DNA of 64,000 nucleotides from Brachybacterium massiliense (GCF_900184245.1 NZ_FXXB01000003.1:1-64000), one strand, 5' to 3'; numbered from the stretch's first letter, positions 40,801 to 49,058 are shown. Program-made: numbers and translations. The notes: a model not told the origin generated them from the letters alone.

Positions 40801-40885
40801 CGTCACCGCCCGAGTCAACACCCACTGCACGCACTGCGCCGTGCGCAGCAGCTGCCCCCTGCAGCCCGAAGGAGACCAGCTGTGA
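37827..40885 (+). pseudogene. adnA: AdnA-like helicase-nuclease subunit with an internal frameshift
   Basis: AdnA of the mycobacterial-type AdnAB double-strand-break resection machine, identified by order (adnA-adnB), UvrD/REP helicase motifs and the C-terminal RecB-type nuclease. Residues 1 to about 200 are read from the ATG at 37827. Coding then moves to another frame near 38415-38432: the first frame gives PAWQDAAALLRR and loses sense, while the other frame picks up at APFGTVVVDDAQDL (motif II) and runs to 40885. The step fits a net loss of 3n+1 nt, and the segment before motif II looks shorter than in homologues. The Walker A reads GGPGSGRT, with Arg58 in place of the catalytic lysine. 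The nuclease motif is VVDLKSG. Four Cys (codons at 40172, 40826, 40835, 40853) fit an AddB-like Fe-S cluster. As written, no full-length protein can be made. Confidence 0.8.
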
Positions 40886-40954
40886 GCACGCCTCTGCCCC
40901 CACCCGGACGCCGCCCTGCTCGAGCAGCCCCCGCCCACCGCCGAGCAGACCCGC

Positions 40955-43900
40955 GTGATCGAGGCGCCGCTGGCCCCGATGCTGGTGGTCGCCGGAGCCG
41001 GCTCCGGCAAGACGGAGACCATGGCCTCGCGCGTGGTGTGGCTGATCGCCAACGGGATCGTCGAACCCCGCCAGGTGCTGGGACTGACCTTCACCCGCAA
41101 GGCGGCGCACGAGCTCGGCGAGAGGATCTCCGCGCGCCTGTCCACCCTCGCCTCCGCCCTGCGCGGCGAGGGGCTCCCGCTGCCGGCGGGGCTCGCGCGC
41201 GGCGGCGATGACCTGGTGGGGCAGCGGCCCGTGGTCCACACCTACAACGGCTTCGCCCTGGACCTGGTGCGCGAGCATGCGCTCGCCGTCGGGATCGACC
41301 CCGAGCTGACCATGATGTCCACCTCCGCCTCCTGGCAGCTCGCCCACGAGATCATCGAGGGCTGGGACGACTCGCTCGACCTCGAGGCCTCCCCGGCGAC
41401 GCTCACCGCCGCGCTGCTCTCGCTGACCTCCTCGCTCGCGGACCACCTGGCCACCCCCGCCCAGCTGGCCGAGCACCTCGAGCGGATCCGCTCCCACCTC
41501 TCCGGCATCCCGCTGCAGGTCGAGGGACGCCGCCGCACCACCCCGAAGGCCGTGGCCTCCGTGCTCGGCGCGCTCGAGTCCCGCCTGGCCCTGATCCCGC
41601 TGCTCGAGCGCTTCGCGCAGATCCGCACCGAAGCCTCCGCCCTCGACTTCGCCGACCAGGTCTCCCTCGCCGCCCGCGTGGCCCGCGAGGTGCCTGCGGC
41701 CGGCGCCCTCGCCCGGCGCATGCACAAGGTGGTGCTGCTGGACGAGTTCCAGGACACCTCCGTGGCCCAGCTGCAGATGCTCACCGACCTCTTCGGTCCC
41801 GGCCACGCCGCGTGCGCCGTCGGCGATCCGCAGCAGGCGATCTACGGCTGGCGCGGCGCCTCCGCCGCCTCGCTGGCAGGCTTCGCCACCGCCTTCGCGA
41901 CGCCCGAGCAGCCCGTGCTCGAGTGCAGCCTCTCCACCTCCTGGCGCAACGACGAGGCGGTGCTCTCGGTCGCGAACCGGCTCGCGGCCCCGCTGCGCCG
42001 CGCCGATGCGGGCCTGACCATCCCCGAGCTGCAGGCCCGCCCCGGCGCAGGGGAGGGAGCCTGCGAGATCGTCGAGGCCTCCGACGAGCGCGCCGAGGCG
42101 CGCGCCATCGGCCAGTGGATCCTCGCGCGGCGCGCGGAGGGCCCCCAGGACGAGCCGCCGGCCTCCGCCGCGGTGCTGGTGCGCGCTCGCCGGCAGATCC
42201 CCGCACTGGTCGAGGGCCTCGAGGAGCTCGGCCTCAGCGCCGAGGTGGTGGGGCTCGGCGGGCTCCTGCACCGGCCCGAGGTCGCCGACGTCCGCGCCGT
42301 GCTCGAATGCGCCCATGACCCCGGGCGCGGCGACGCGCTGATGCGCCTGCTGACCGGGCCCCGCTTCCGCCTCGGCGCCCGCGACCTCGCGGTGCTGGGC
42401 CGCTGGCGGGACCGGATGGGATCACGGCTGCGCCGCGAGTCCGACACCCCCGGGGGCCAGGACGAGGTCGAGTCCGTGTCCCTGGTGGACGCGGTCGACG
42501 ACCTCCCGCCCGTGGACTGGACCGACCCCTCCGGCCGGTCCCTGTCCGCACCCGGCCGGGAGCGCCTGCTCCAGATCCAGCAGATCCTGCGGGAGATGCG
42601 GCGCCTGCTGCCGCTGCCTCTGCCCGACCTCGTCACCGCCGCGACCCGGCTGCTCGAGGTGGACCTCACCCTGCTGCAGACCGAGCCCGACTCCCGGGCC
42701 CTCGCCGACCTCGAGGCCTTCCGCGACCACGCGGCCTCCTTCGACCGCACCGCACGCCGCGGCGGGCTCGGCGCCTACCTCGACCTGCTCGAGATCAGCG
42801 AGGACGAGGAGGCGGGCCTGTCCGTCACCGCCGCCCCCGAGACCGCGCATGACCCGGCCGCGGTCACCATCGTCACCATGCACTCCGCCAAGGGGCTCGA
42901 ATGGGACCTGGTCGCCGTCGCCGGCCTCACCGAGGGCACCGTCCCCTCCTACGACCTGCGACGCGCGAAGACCGACGAGGCGGGCCGGGTGCGGGTGCCC
43001 GGCGACGGATGGCTGGGCAAGCTCGCCTCGGCCTCGGTGCCCACCGCGCTGCGCGGGGACGCCGACACCCTCCCGGAGCTCGCCTGGGCCGAGGCCGACA
43101 CCCAGGTCGACGCCGAGGGCCTGATCGAGGAGTTCCGCTTCGCGCAGGGTGAGGAGTCGCTGCGGGAGGACCGGCGCCTGATGTACGTCGCGGTCACCCG
43201 CGCCCGCCGCCGCCTGCTGCTGACCTCCGCCGCCTGGCGCAGCGGGCTGACCTCCGCCCGCCCCCGCTCCCGGTACCTCACCGAGGTCGGCGATCTGGTG
43301 CCCGAGCGCTTCCGCATCGTGCAGGAGGTGCCCGAGCAGAACCCGCTGGAGAGCGAGCGGGCCCAGGCCCAGTGGCCCCCGGCGCCCGGAGAGCAGGAGC
43401 AGGCCCGGGCACGCGCCGCTGAGCTGCTGGCGCAGGTCGCCGCGCAGGAGCAGTCCGAGCCCGCTGATCCTCAGCTCGCGGAGCTGGTGCGCCGCGCCGT
43501 CGCCGACCTCGAGCAGCAGGCCGCCCCGCCGCTGGTGCACTCGCCGCCCCGGCTCTCCGCCTCCCAGGTGGTGCACCAGGCCAAGGACCCGCAGGCCGCG
43601 GCGATCGACCTGCTGCGCCCGCTGCCGCGCCGGCCCTCACCGGCCGCGGCCCGCGGCACCGCCTTCCACGCCTGGCTCGAATCGCGCTACGACAGCGCGA
43701 CCCTGCTGGACCTCGAGGACCTGGTGGACCTCGAGGACCCCGAGGCGGGGGAGGGGAGCGAGATGGACCACCGCAGCCTGCGGGAGGCCTTCAACGCCTC
43801 CGAATGGGCCCAGCGCTCACCGCTCGCGGTCGAGCAGCCCGTCCACACCAGGGTGGGCGAGATCGCGGTACGCGGCGTGATCGATGCCGTCTTCGCCGAT

Positions 43901-44149
43901 CCCGAGGGCACCGACGGCAGCGAGGGCGTGCTCATCGTGGACTGGAAGACGGGCCGGGTGCCCGCCGCGGCGCAGCTGCGCGAGCGGGCGCTGCAGCTCT
44001 CGCTGTATCGGCTGGCCTGGCATGAGAGCACCGGGCTGCCGCTGGCTCGGATCCGCACCGCCTTCCACTTCGTGGCCGAGGGCGTGACCCACGAGGTGCG
44101 GCGCCACCCCTCCCGCGAGACGATCGCGCAGCGCCTGGCCGGGCGGTGA
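40955..44149 (+). CDS. adnB: AdnB-like helicase-nuclease subunit, 5' end probably frameshifted
   Basis: UvrD/REP-type motor with a C-terminal PD-(D/E)XK nuclease; the active motor of the AdnAB resection complex. Walker A GAGSGKT, motif II LLDEFQDTS, motif III GDPQQAIYGWRG, motif VI YVAVTRARRR, nuclease motif IVDWKTG. The first in-frame start codon is GTG at 40955, giving 1064 aa, but conserved sequence begins earlier: the same frame upstream encodes PTAEQTRVIEAP, which holds the adenine-recognising Q motif. The expected start, GTG at 40882 overlapping the adnA stop (GTGA), is in another frame. Removing one C from the run at 40897-40901 would join them into a proper N-terminus. So either a one-base insertion or a sequencing error is present. 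Confidence 0.85.
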   Translation: MIEAPLAPMLVVAGAGSGKTETMASRVVWLIANGIVEPRQVLGLTFTRKAAHELGERISARLSTLASALRGEGLPLPAGLARGGDDLVGQRPVVHTYNGFALDLVREHALAVGIDPELTMMSTSASWQLAHEIIEGWDDSLDLEASPATLTAALLSLTSSLADHLATPAQLAEHLERIRSHLSGIPLQVEGRRRTTPKAVASVLGALESRLALIPLLERFAQIRTEASALDFADQVSLAARVAREVPAAGALARRMHKVVLLDEFQDTSVAQLQMLTDLFGPGHAACAVGDPQQAIYGWRGASAASLAGFATAFATPEQPVLECSLSTSWRNDEAVLSVANRLAAPLRRADAGLTIPELQARPGAGEGACEIVEASDERAEARAIGQWILARRAEGPQDEPPASAAVLVRARRQIPALVEGLEELGLSAEVVGLGGLLHRPEVADVRAVLECAHDPGRGDALMRLLTGPRFRLGARDLAVLGRWRDRMGSRLRRESDTPGGQDEVESVSLVDAVDDLPPVDWTDPSGRSLSAPGRERLLQIQQILREMRRLLPLPLPDLVTAATRLLEVDLTLLQTEPDSRALADLEAFRDHAASFDRTARRGGLGAYLDLLEISEDEEAGLSVTAAPETAHDPAAVTIVTMHSAKGLEWDLVAVAGLTEGTVPSYDLRRAKTDEAGRVRVPGDGWLGKLASASVPTALRGDADTLPELAWAEADTQVDAEGLIEEFRFAQGEESLREDRRLMYVAVTRARRRLLLTSAAWRSGLTSARPRSRYLTEVGDLVPERFRIVQEVPEQNPLESERAQAQWPPAPGEQEQARARAAELLAQVAAQEQSEPADPQLAELVRRAVADLEQQAAPPLVHSPPRLSASQVVHQAKDPQAAAIDLLRPLPRRPSPAAARGTAFHAWLESRYDSATLLDLEDLVDLEDPEAGEGSEMDHRSLREAFNASEWAQRSPLAVEQPVHTRVGEIAVRGVIDAVFADPEGTDGSEGVLIVDWKTGRVPAAAQLRERALQLSLYRLAWHESTGLPLARIRTAFHFVAEGVTHEVRRHPSRETIAQRLAGR

Positions 44150-44171
44150 GCCCGGCGGGAGGAGCTGGGGT

Positions 44172-45131
44172 TCAGCCCTCTTCTCGGGAGTGCATCTCCT
44201 CGTAGGCGCGCTCGGCCTCCTCACGGGCGAGCTGCGCGAGATCCGCATCCAGATCGGCGATCATCCCGCGCGCATCGGCGACGATCTCCTCATCCTGGGT
44301 CTCCAGGCCGTGGGCGAGCCACTCGGCCACCGCGAACTCACCCAACGCCTGCGCCCGCTCCATCAGCCGAGGATGGGTCGAGGTAGGCAGCTCCTCGCGG
44401 TAGGCGCCGTAGAGGTCGTCGAAGCGCTCGGGCTCGAGCGAGGAGATCAACCACGCCAGATCCCTCGCGGGATCGGCGACCTTCGAGGAGGACCAGTCAC
44501 GCAGCGCGCTCACCCGGTCACCGGCCATGAACAGGCTCTCCTCGGAGAGATCCCCGTGCACGAACTGCGGGGTGAAGTCCCACAGCTCCTCGTCCTCGAG
44601 CAGCGCGTCCCAGCGCTGCGCCACCGCGGCCGGCAGATGCCCGCCCTGCGTGGCCGCCTCGATCCGTGCACGGTGCTCGGCGTGCAGCACCTCCGGGGTG
44701 AAGGACTCCACCCCGGCCGCCTCGGCGGCGTACCTCGGCACGGTGTGGATCCGCGCCAGCACCTGCCCCAGCGAACGCGCCAGCTCCGCGCTCTCGTGCA
44801 GCGCATCGAGCATCAGCGGCACCCCGGCGGGCGCCTCGGTCACCGCGCAGCGCCCGCCCTCGGAGAGCTTCACGAATCCGAGCACCGGCGGGATCACGCT
44901 GCGCAGCGGTGTGCCGGCGAGCGCATCGGTCACCCTCAGATCGCGCTCGAGACGGATCCCCGCGGCGGTCGTGGAGGGGGAGAGGATCATGACCCGCCGC
45001 CCATCCTCGCTCACGATGCCGGCGACGTCGAGATCCTCGGCCGGGGTGGCGATCGGCATGGTCCTCACCGGGATCAGCCCGGGGACCGCCGCCGCGGCGA
45101 GGGCAGCCAGGGAATAGGAGTTGCGATGCAC
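44172..45131 (-). CDS. Aminoglycoside-phosphotransferase-fold (APH) family protein
   Basis: 319 aa from the GTG at 45131. The C-terminal kinase lobe contains FVHGDLSEESLF (His and Asp of the catalytic loop) and LRDWSSSKVADPARDLAW, matching the APH pattern HGDL-x3-N and D(W/F). The usual metal-binding Asn of the catalytic loop is Ser here. No obvious P-loop Lys motif can be assigned in the N-terminal lobe. It may be a small-molecule kinase or a degenerate one. It converges on adnB and is divergent from nudC. Calling it a resistance gene would not be justified. Confidence 0.75.
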   Translation of the reverse strand: MHRNSYSLAALAAAAVPGLIPVRTMPIATPAEDLDVAGIVSEDGRRVMILSPSTTAAGIRLERDLRVTDALAGTPLRSVIPPVLGFVKLSEGGRCAVTEAPAGVPLMLDALHESAELARSLGQVLARIHTVPRYAAEAAGVESFTPEVLHAEHRARIEAATQGGHLPAAVAQRWDALLEDEELWDFTPQFVHGDLSEESLFMAGDRVSALRDWSSSKVADPARDLAWLISSLEPERFDDLYGAYREELPTSTHPRLMERAQALGEFAVAEWLAHGLETQDEEIVADARGMIADLDADLAQLAREEAERAYEEMHSREEG

Positions 45132-45180
45132 GCGTCCACCGTACCCGCCCGGGCCCGCCGCTCCGCGTAGGCTCGGGAGC

Positions 45181-46098
45181 ATGGCGAAGCTCCGTGGTCC
45201 ACACCTCAGCACCCCTCTGACCCTCCTCGGCTCCGACCGGGATGCGCTGCTGCGCGGTGACGAGACGATCCTCGAGCCGGGCGAGGACGTGCGCTACCTG
45301 GTCAGCCGCGCCGGCGCGGTCTCGCTGCGCGAGGACGAGGACGGCACCCTCCACGCCTCCCTCGAGACCGAGGACCCGCGCGGCGGGACCCGGCAGCCGC
45401 TGGTGCTGCTGGGCCGGCGCGAGGGATACCGGGTGCTGGGCGTCGAGGTCCCCGAGCCGAGCCCCGAGCTCGATGATCCCGGGCGGGACCTGCGCGATCT
45501 GCGCCGCATCGCCGACCGGCTGCATGAGCGCGACGCCGACCTCGCCGCCGCGGCGGTGGCGATGGGCTTCTGGCACCGCTCGATGCGTCACTGCCCGCAG
45601 TGCGGTGCCGTGCTCGAGGCGGAGATGGCCGGCTGGGTGCTGCGCTGCCCCGAGGACGGCACGGAGCAGTTCCCCCGCACCGATCCCGCAGTGATCATGG
45701 CCGTCCGCGACGCGCAGGACCGCCTGCTGCTGGCCCGCAACGCGCACTTCCCCACCGGCTTCCACTCGGTGCTGGCCGGCTTCGTCGAGCCGGGAGAGAG
45801 CCTCGAGAACGCGGTGGTGCGCGAGGTGGGGGAGGAGGTCGGCGTGATCGTGGAGGAGGTCGAGTACATGGGCAGCCAGCCCTGGCCCTTCCCCCGCTCG
45901 CTGATGCTCGGCTACCGGGCCTGGGCGGCCGGCTCCGCCGAGCTCACGCTGCAGGACGAGGAGATCGCCGAGGCGCGCTGGTTCACTCGCGAGGAGCTCG
46001 CCGCCGCGCTCGAGGCCGACGAGATCCAGCTGCCCGGCAGCGCCTCGATGGGCCGCGCCCTGATCGACGACTGGTACGGCCGCTCCGCCCAGAAGTGA
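45181..46098 (+). CDS. nudC: NAD(H) pyrophosphatase / deNADding Nudix enzyme
   Basis: 305 aa, splits NADH to NMNH and AMP and, in family members, removes NAD caps from RNA. Zinc-ribbon start CPQCG at about residue 138; the second half reads CPEDGTEQFPRTDPAVI, so one of the four expected Cys is replaced. The Nudix box is complete: GFVEPGESLENAVVREVGEEVGV (G-x5-E-x7-REUxEExGU). The NudC hallmark SQPWPFPRSLM follows about 15 residues later. Start ATG 45181 with TAGGCT just upstream. Same position as Mtb Rv3199c. Confidence 0.93.
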   Translation: MAKLRGPHLSTPLTLLGSDRDALLRGDETILEPGEDVRYLVSRAGAVSLREDEDGTLHASLETEDPRGGTRQPLVLLGRREGYRVLGVEVPEPSPELDDPGRDLRDLRRIADRLHERDADLAAAAVAMGFWHRSMRHCPQCGAVLEAEMAGWVLRCPEDGTEQFPRTDPAVIMAVRDAQDRLLLARNAHFPTGFHSVLAGFVEPGESLENAVVREVGEEVGVIVEEVEYMGSQPWPFPRSLMLGYRAWAAGSAELTLQDEEIAEARWFTREELAAALEADEIQLPGSASMGRALIDDWYGRSAQK

Positions 46099-46117
46099 CA
46101 AGCTGCTCTGCGCTGAC

Positions 46118-46184
46118 GTGAGAGGGCGCCGCGCGCGGGGGTGAGTAGGGCGCTGCGCGCGGGAGAGAGGGCGCTGCGTGCTGA
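46118..46184 (+). repeat. Three imperfect tandem copies of a 23-bp unit upstream of uvrD2
   Basis: Copies at 46118-46140, 46141-46163 and 46164-46184 share a core GAGNGGGCGCYGCGYGC. They lie in the 192-bp gap between nudC and uvrD2; the repeats alternate purine-rich and GC blocks. Nothing else recognisable is in the gap except CAGGAT just before uvrD2. Confidence 0.6.
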
Positions 46185-46290
46185 GGCGGGCTGCCGGTGC
46201 GCGCAGCGCGGAGGGGCCGGCGGTGGTGTGAGGCACCCGCCGTCCACAGCCCCCGCGGGGTGTCGCACCTCCCTGGCAGGATGAACGGTG

Positions 46291-48417
46291 ATGACCGACC
46301 ACGCCCTTGACCCCGCCGCCGAGGCCCCCGCCCCCACCGATGCGGAGGCGCTGCTCGCCGCGCTCGATCCCGAGCAGCGCGAGGTGGCCAGCAGCTTCGG
46401 CGCCCCGATCTGCGTGCTCGCCGGCGCCGGCACCGGCAAGACGCGCGCGATCACCCTCCGCATCGCCTACGGCGTGGTCACCGGGCAGCTCAACCCCCGC
46501 CATGTGCTCGCGGTGACCTTCACCGCCAAGGCCGCCGCCGAGATGCGCTCACGGCTGCGGGACCTCGGTGTGCCCGCGGTGCAGGCCCGCACCTTCCACT
46601 CCGCTGCGCTGCGGCAGCTGCGCCACTTCTGGCCGCGCGTGGTGGGCGGGCCGATGCCCGAGCTGCTGACCAACAAGTTCGCCGGGGTGGGGGAGGCCTG
46701 CCAGCGGCTGCACCTGAGCGTGGACCGCGCCGCGCTGCGCGACATCGTCGCCGAGGTCGAGTGGTCCCGCGTGTCCATGCTGACCCCCGAGTCCTATCCG
46801 GAGGCCGCGCAGCAGGCCCGTCGGCCGGGCGTGGCGGGCTTCGACTCCCGCTCGATCTCCCGCATCCTCACCCAGTACGAGGAGGTGAAGAAGGAACGCG
46901 GGGTCATCGACTTCGAGGACGTGCTGCTGCACCTGGTCGGCTTCCTCAGCGAACGGGCCGACGTCGCCCGCGAGGTCCGCGGCCAGTACAAGCACTTCGT
47001 GGTCGATGAGTACCAGGACGTCTCCGCGCTCCAGCACGCCCTGCTGCGCCTGTGGCTGGGCACCTCCGATGATCTGTGCGTGGTGGGCGACGCCGCCCAG
47101 ACCATCTACACCTTCGCCGGGGCCCGTGCCTCCTACCTGCTGGACTTCCGCCGCGAGTTCAAGCGTGCGCGCACCATCCGGCTCGAGCGGAACTACCGCT
47201 CCACCCCGGAGATCGTGCGGATGGCCAACACCGTGCTGGACGGCGCCCAGGGCCGCACCCGCGACTCCCGCCTCACCCTGGTCTCCCAGCGCGAGAGCGG
47301 GCCGCCGCCGCTGGTGGAGTCCTTCCCCGACGATCCCGCCGAGGCCGACGGCGTCGCCGAGAGGATCGAGGCGCTGATCGCCGAGGGCAGGCCCGCCTCC
47401 GATGTCGCGATCCTGTTCCGCACCAACAGCCAGTCCGAGGCCTTCGAGCAGGCGCTCACCTTCCGCGGCATCGGATACCTGGTGCGCGGCGGGGACCGCT
47501 TCTTCGAGCGACAGGAGGTGCGCCGGGCGATGGTCTCTCTGCGCGCCGCCACGCGCGTCGAGCAGATCGACCCGGCCCGCGCCGTCCGCGACATCCTCTC
47601 CCAGCAGGGCTGGTCCCCCCAGGCGCCCGAGACGACGGGTGCGGTGCGCGAGCGCTGGGACTCGCTCAACGCCCTGGTGGGCCTGACCGACACCGTCACC
47701 CGTCGTCCTGGAGCGACGATGGAGGAGGTGGTGCGCGAGCTGGAGGAGCGGGCCGAGTCGCAGGCCGCGCCCGTCGTGGACGGCGTGACCCTGGCCTCGG
47801 TCCACGCCGCCAAGGGACTGGAGTGGCCGGTGGTGTTCGTGGTCGGCGCGAGCGACGGGCTGCTGCCGATCTCGATGGCGAAGACCGCGGCCGAGGTCGA
47901 GGAGGAGCGGCGGCTGTTCTACGTCGCCCTCACCCGGGCGCGGGATCTGCTCACCGTGAGCTGGGCCGCCGCCCGCACCCCGGGCGCGCGCGGCTCCCGC
48001 AGGGCCTCCCGCTTCCTCGACGGGGTGCTCGAGCATCCCGACTCCCCGAAGACCTCCCCCGGGGCCGGCGCACGGCGCACCGGGCGGCGCTCGGCCACCG
48101 TGTTCGCGGAATGCCGGGTGTGCGGGCAGGGACTGGTCAGCCCCGCCGAACAGCGGCGCGGACGGCACGAGGGCTGCCCCTCGCAGGCCGGTGCGGGGCT
48201 GCTCGCGGAGCTGCGCTCGTGGCGCCGTGACGAGGCGCGTCGCCGCGGCGCACCGCCCTACGCGATCCTCACCGATGCGGCGCTCGAGGCCGTGGCCGAA
48301 CGAGCGCCGCGCACCGAGCAGGAGCTGCTCGAGGTGCCCGGCGTCGGTGCCGGGAAGGTCGCGAGCTTCGGCGCCGAGCTGCTCGAGATCCTGACCGATC
48401 ACGTCGAGAAGGCCTGA
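46291..48417 (+). CDS. uvrD2: DNA helicase UvrD2
   Basis: Superfamily 1 3'-5' DNA helicase, 708 aa, of the actinobacterial type. Walker A AGAGTGKT, motif Ia VTFTAKAAAEMR, motif II VVDEYQDVS, motif III GDAAQTIYTFAGA, motif IV LERNYRST, motif VI YVALTRARD. A zinc-type motif follows: Cys608-x2-Cys611-x14-His626-x2-Cys629; mycobacterial UvrD2 has four Cys here. An HRDC domain fills the last 75 residues. ATG at 46291 directly after CAGGAT and no spaced ribosome site, so possibly leaderless; an upstream GTG at 46288 is in frame. Confidence 0.92.
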   Translation: MTDHALDPAAEAPAPTDAEALLAALDPEQREVASSFGAPICVLAGAGTGKTRAITLRIAYGVVTGQLNPRHVLAVTFTAKAAAEMRSRLRDLGVPAVQARTFHSAALRQLRHFWPRVVGGPMPELLTNKFAGVGEACQRLHLSVDRAALRDIVAEVEWSRVSMLTPESYPEAAQQARRPGVAGFDSRSISRILTQYEEVKKERGVIDFEDVLLHLVGFLSERADVAREVRGQYKHFVVDEYQDVSALQHALLRLWLGTSDDLCVVGDAAQTIYTFAGARASYLLDFRREFKRARTIRLERNYRSTPEIVRMANTVLDGAQGRTRDSRLTLVSQRESGPPPLVESFPDDPAEADGVAERIEALIAEGRPASDVAILFRTNSQSEAFEQALTFRGIGYLVRGGDRFFERQEVRRAMVSLRAATRVEQIDPARAVRDILSQQGWSPQAPETTGAVRERWDSLNALVGLTDTVTRRPGATMEEVVRELEERAESQAAPVVDGVTLASVHAAKGLEWPVVFVVGASDGLLPISMAKTAAEVEEERRLFYVALTRARDLLTVSWAAARTPGARGSRRASRFLDGVLEHPDSPKTSPGAGARRTGRRSATVFAECRVCGQGLVSPAEQRRGRHEGCPSQAGAGLLAELRSWRRDEARRRGAPPYAILTDAALEAVAERAPRTEQELLEVPGVGAGKVASFGAELLEILTDHVEKA

Positions 48418-48427
48418 AACCGCAGGT

Positions 48428-48466
48428 CAAAAAATACTTCTACGAATCTGTCCAGGGGTGTAGAGT
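48428..48466 (+). promoter_or_regulatory. whiB7 promoter with AT-rich WhiB7-type activator element
   Basis: TAGAGT at 48461-48466 is a good -10. The -35 region (about 48438-48443, TTCTAC) is poor. Directly upstream is TCAAAAAATACTT (48428-48440), the only strongly AT-rich stretch in this neighbourhood. In mycobacteria and Streptomyces, the WhiB7-sigma complex uses its AT-hook to bind such a site next to the -35. This layout predicts autoregulation by WhiB7. Confidence 0.7.
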
Positions 48467-48536
48467 CATCCCTGTCAATCGTCCACGTCGTGGTCCGGGA
48501 CACCGGAGCGCGCGCTTACGAAAGGGGGTGGCCTCA

Positions 48537-48644
48537 GTGAACAGCACTTGGAATCTCGCAGGAGACGGCCTGCGCCCGATCGGCGCGCCCTCCCTTCTGC
48601 AGCGCGAACGGGGCAATGCCCCTGCGGTGCCCAGCCTGAGCTGA
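48537..48644 (+). CDS. whiB7 leader peptide (35-codon upstream ORF)
   Basis: GTG at 48537 with the strong site AAAGGGGGTGG 6 nt upstream, ending at TGA 48642-48644. The peptide begins MNSTWNLAGDGLRPIGAPSL and ends VPSLS. Leader ORFs in whiB7/wblC mRNAs sense ribosome-stalling antibiotics; the strong ribosome site and position fit that role. The second half of the ORF lies within the first of the hairpins, so ribosome position can set the folding. Confidence 0.75.
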   Translation: MNSTWNLAGDGLRPIGAPSLLQRERGNAPAVPSLS

Positions 48645-48694
48645 CGAGGCCTTCCCTCGCTGCCGGTGCGGCACCGCCGCCGCACCCCTGCCCC
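48610..48694 (+). promoter_or_regulatory. Alternative hairpins of the whiB7 leader (attenuator)
   Basis: Four elements: GGGGC-AAT-GCCCC (48610-48622, inside the leader ORF); TGCCG-GTG-CGGCA (48661-48673); GGTGCGGC (48665-48672) with GCCGCACC (48679-48686), which excludes the previous one; and TGCCCC (48689-48694), able to pair with GGGGCA at 48610-48615 in place of the first hairpin. GAGGCC (48646-48651) can also pair with GGCCTC (48530-48535), next to the leader ribosome site. Mutually exclusive foldings are as expected for attenuation; which form terminates is not shown. Confidence 0.55.
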
Positions 48695-48737
48695 TCACGG
48701 GCACGTCCTTCCCGACGATTCTCTGAGCAGCGAGACG

Positions 48738-49031
48738 ATGACTACTCTTCTGACCACTTTCCTGAACCCCGCGGTCGCTTCCGCGAGCATGCTGCCGTGC
48801 CATGACATGGACGCCGCCGATCTGTTCTTCTCCGAGCGCCCTGCCGATCTGGAGCAGGCCAAGAGCTTGTGCGCCGGATGCCCCCTCATCGAGGAGTGCC
48901 GGCAGGGGGCCCTGGACCGGGCCGAGCCCTGGGGCGTGTGGGGCGGCGCGATCTTCGACTCCGGTCGCATCATCGCCGTCAAGCGCGGCCGCGGCCGGCC
49001 GCGGAAGAACCCGGTGCAGGACGCCGCGTGA
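48738..49031 (+). CDS. whiB7: Transcriptional regulator WhiB7 (intrinsic antibiotic resistance)
   Basis: 97 aa Fe-S-containing regulator that binds the primary sigma factor and activates ribosome-protection and efflux genes. Cluster ligands Cys21, Cys45, Cys48 and Cys54 (CAGCPLIEEC), the turn PWGVWGG at residues 64-70, and the AT-hook RGRGRPRK at 83-90 that distinguishes WhiB7 from other Wbl proteins. Aligned by eye to Mtb WhiB7, the core LPCH...DLFF...LCAGCP...RAEPWGVWGG matches closely. It is next to uvrD2, as in Mtb (Rv3197A/Rv3198c). The start at ATG 48738 has only a weak GAGCAGCGAG site. Confidence 0.93.
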   Translation: MTTLLTTFLNPAVASASMLPCHDMDAADLFFSERPADLEQAKSLCAGCPLIEECRQGALDRAEPWGVWGGAIFDSGRIIAVKRGRGRPRKNPVQDAA

Positions 49032-49058
49032 GCGGCCCCGCACGACCTGTCCCCGACG

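Noticed and set aside
37754-42316. A 1520-codon open frame on the minus strand across adnA/adnB, with many similar long antisense frames elsewhere
   Set aside because: It is a by-product of high GC and of the third-position pattern of the real genes; its product is low-complexity and it lies opposite well-supported coding sequence.
44172-45131. Aminoglycoside or macrolide resistance gene
   Set aside because: Only the general phosphotransferase fold is visible and the catalytic loop is altered; the location in a conserved chromosomal block does not suggest acquired resistance.
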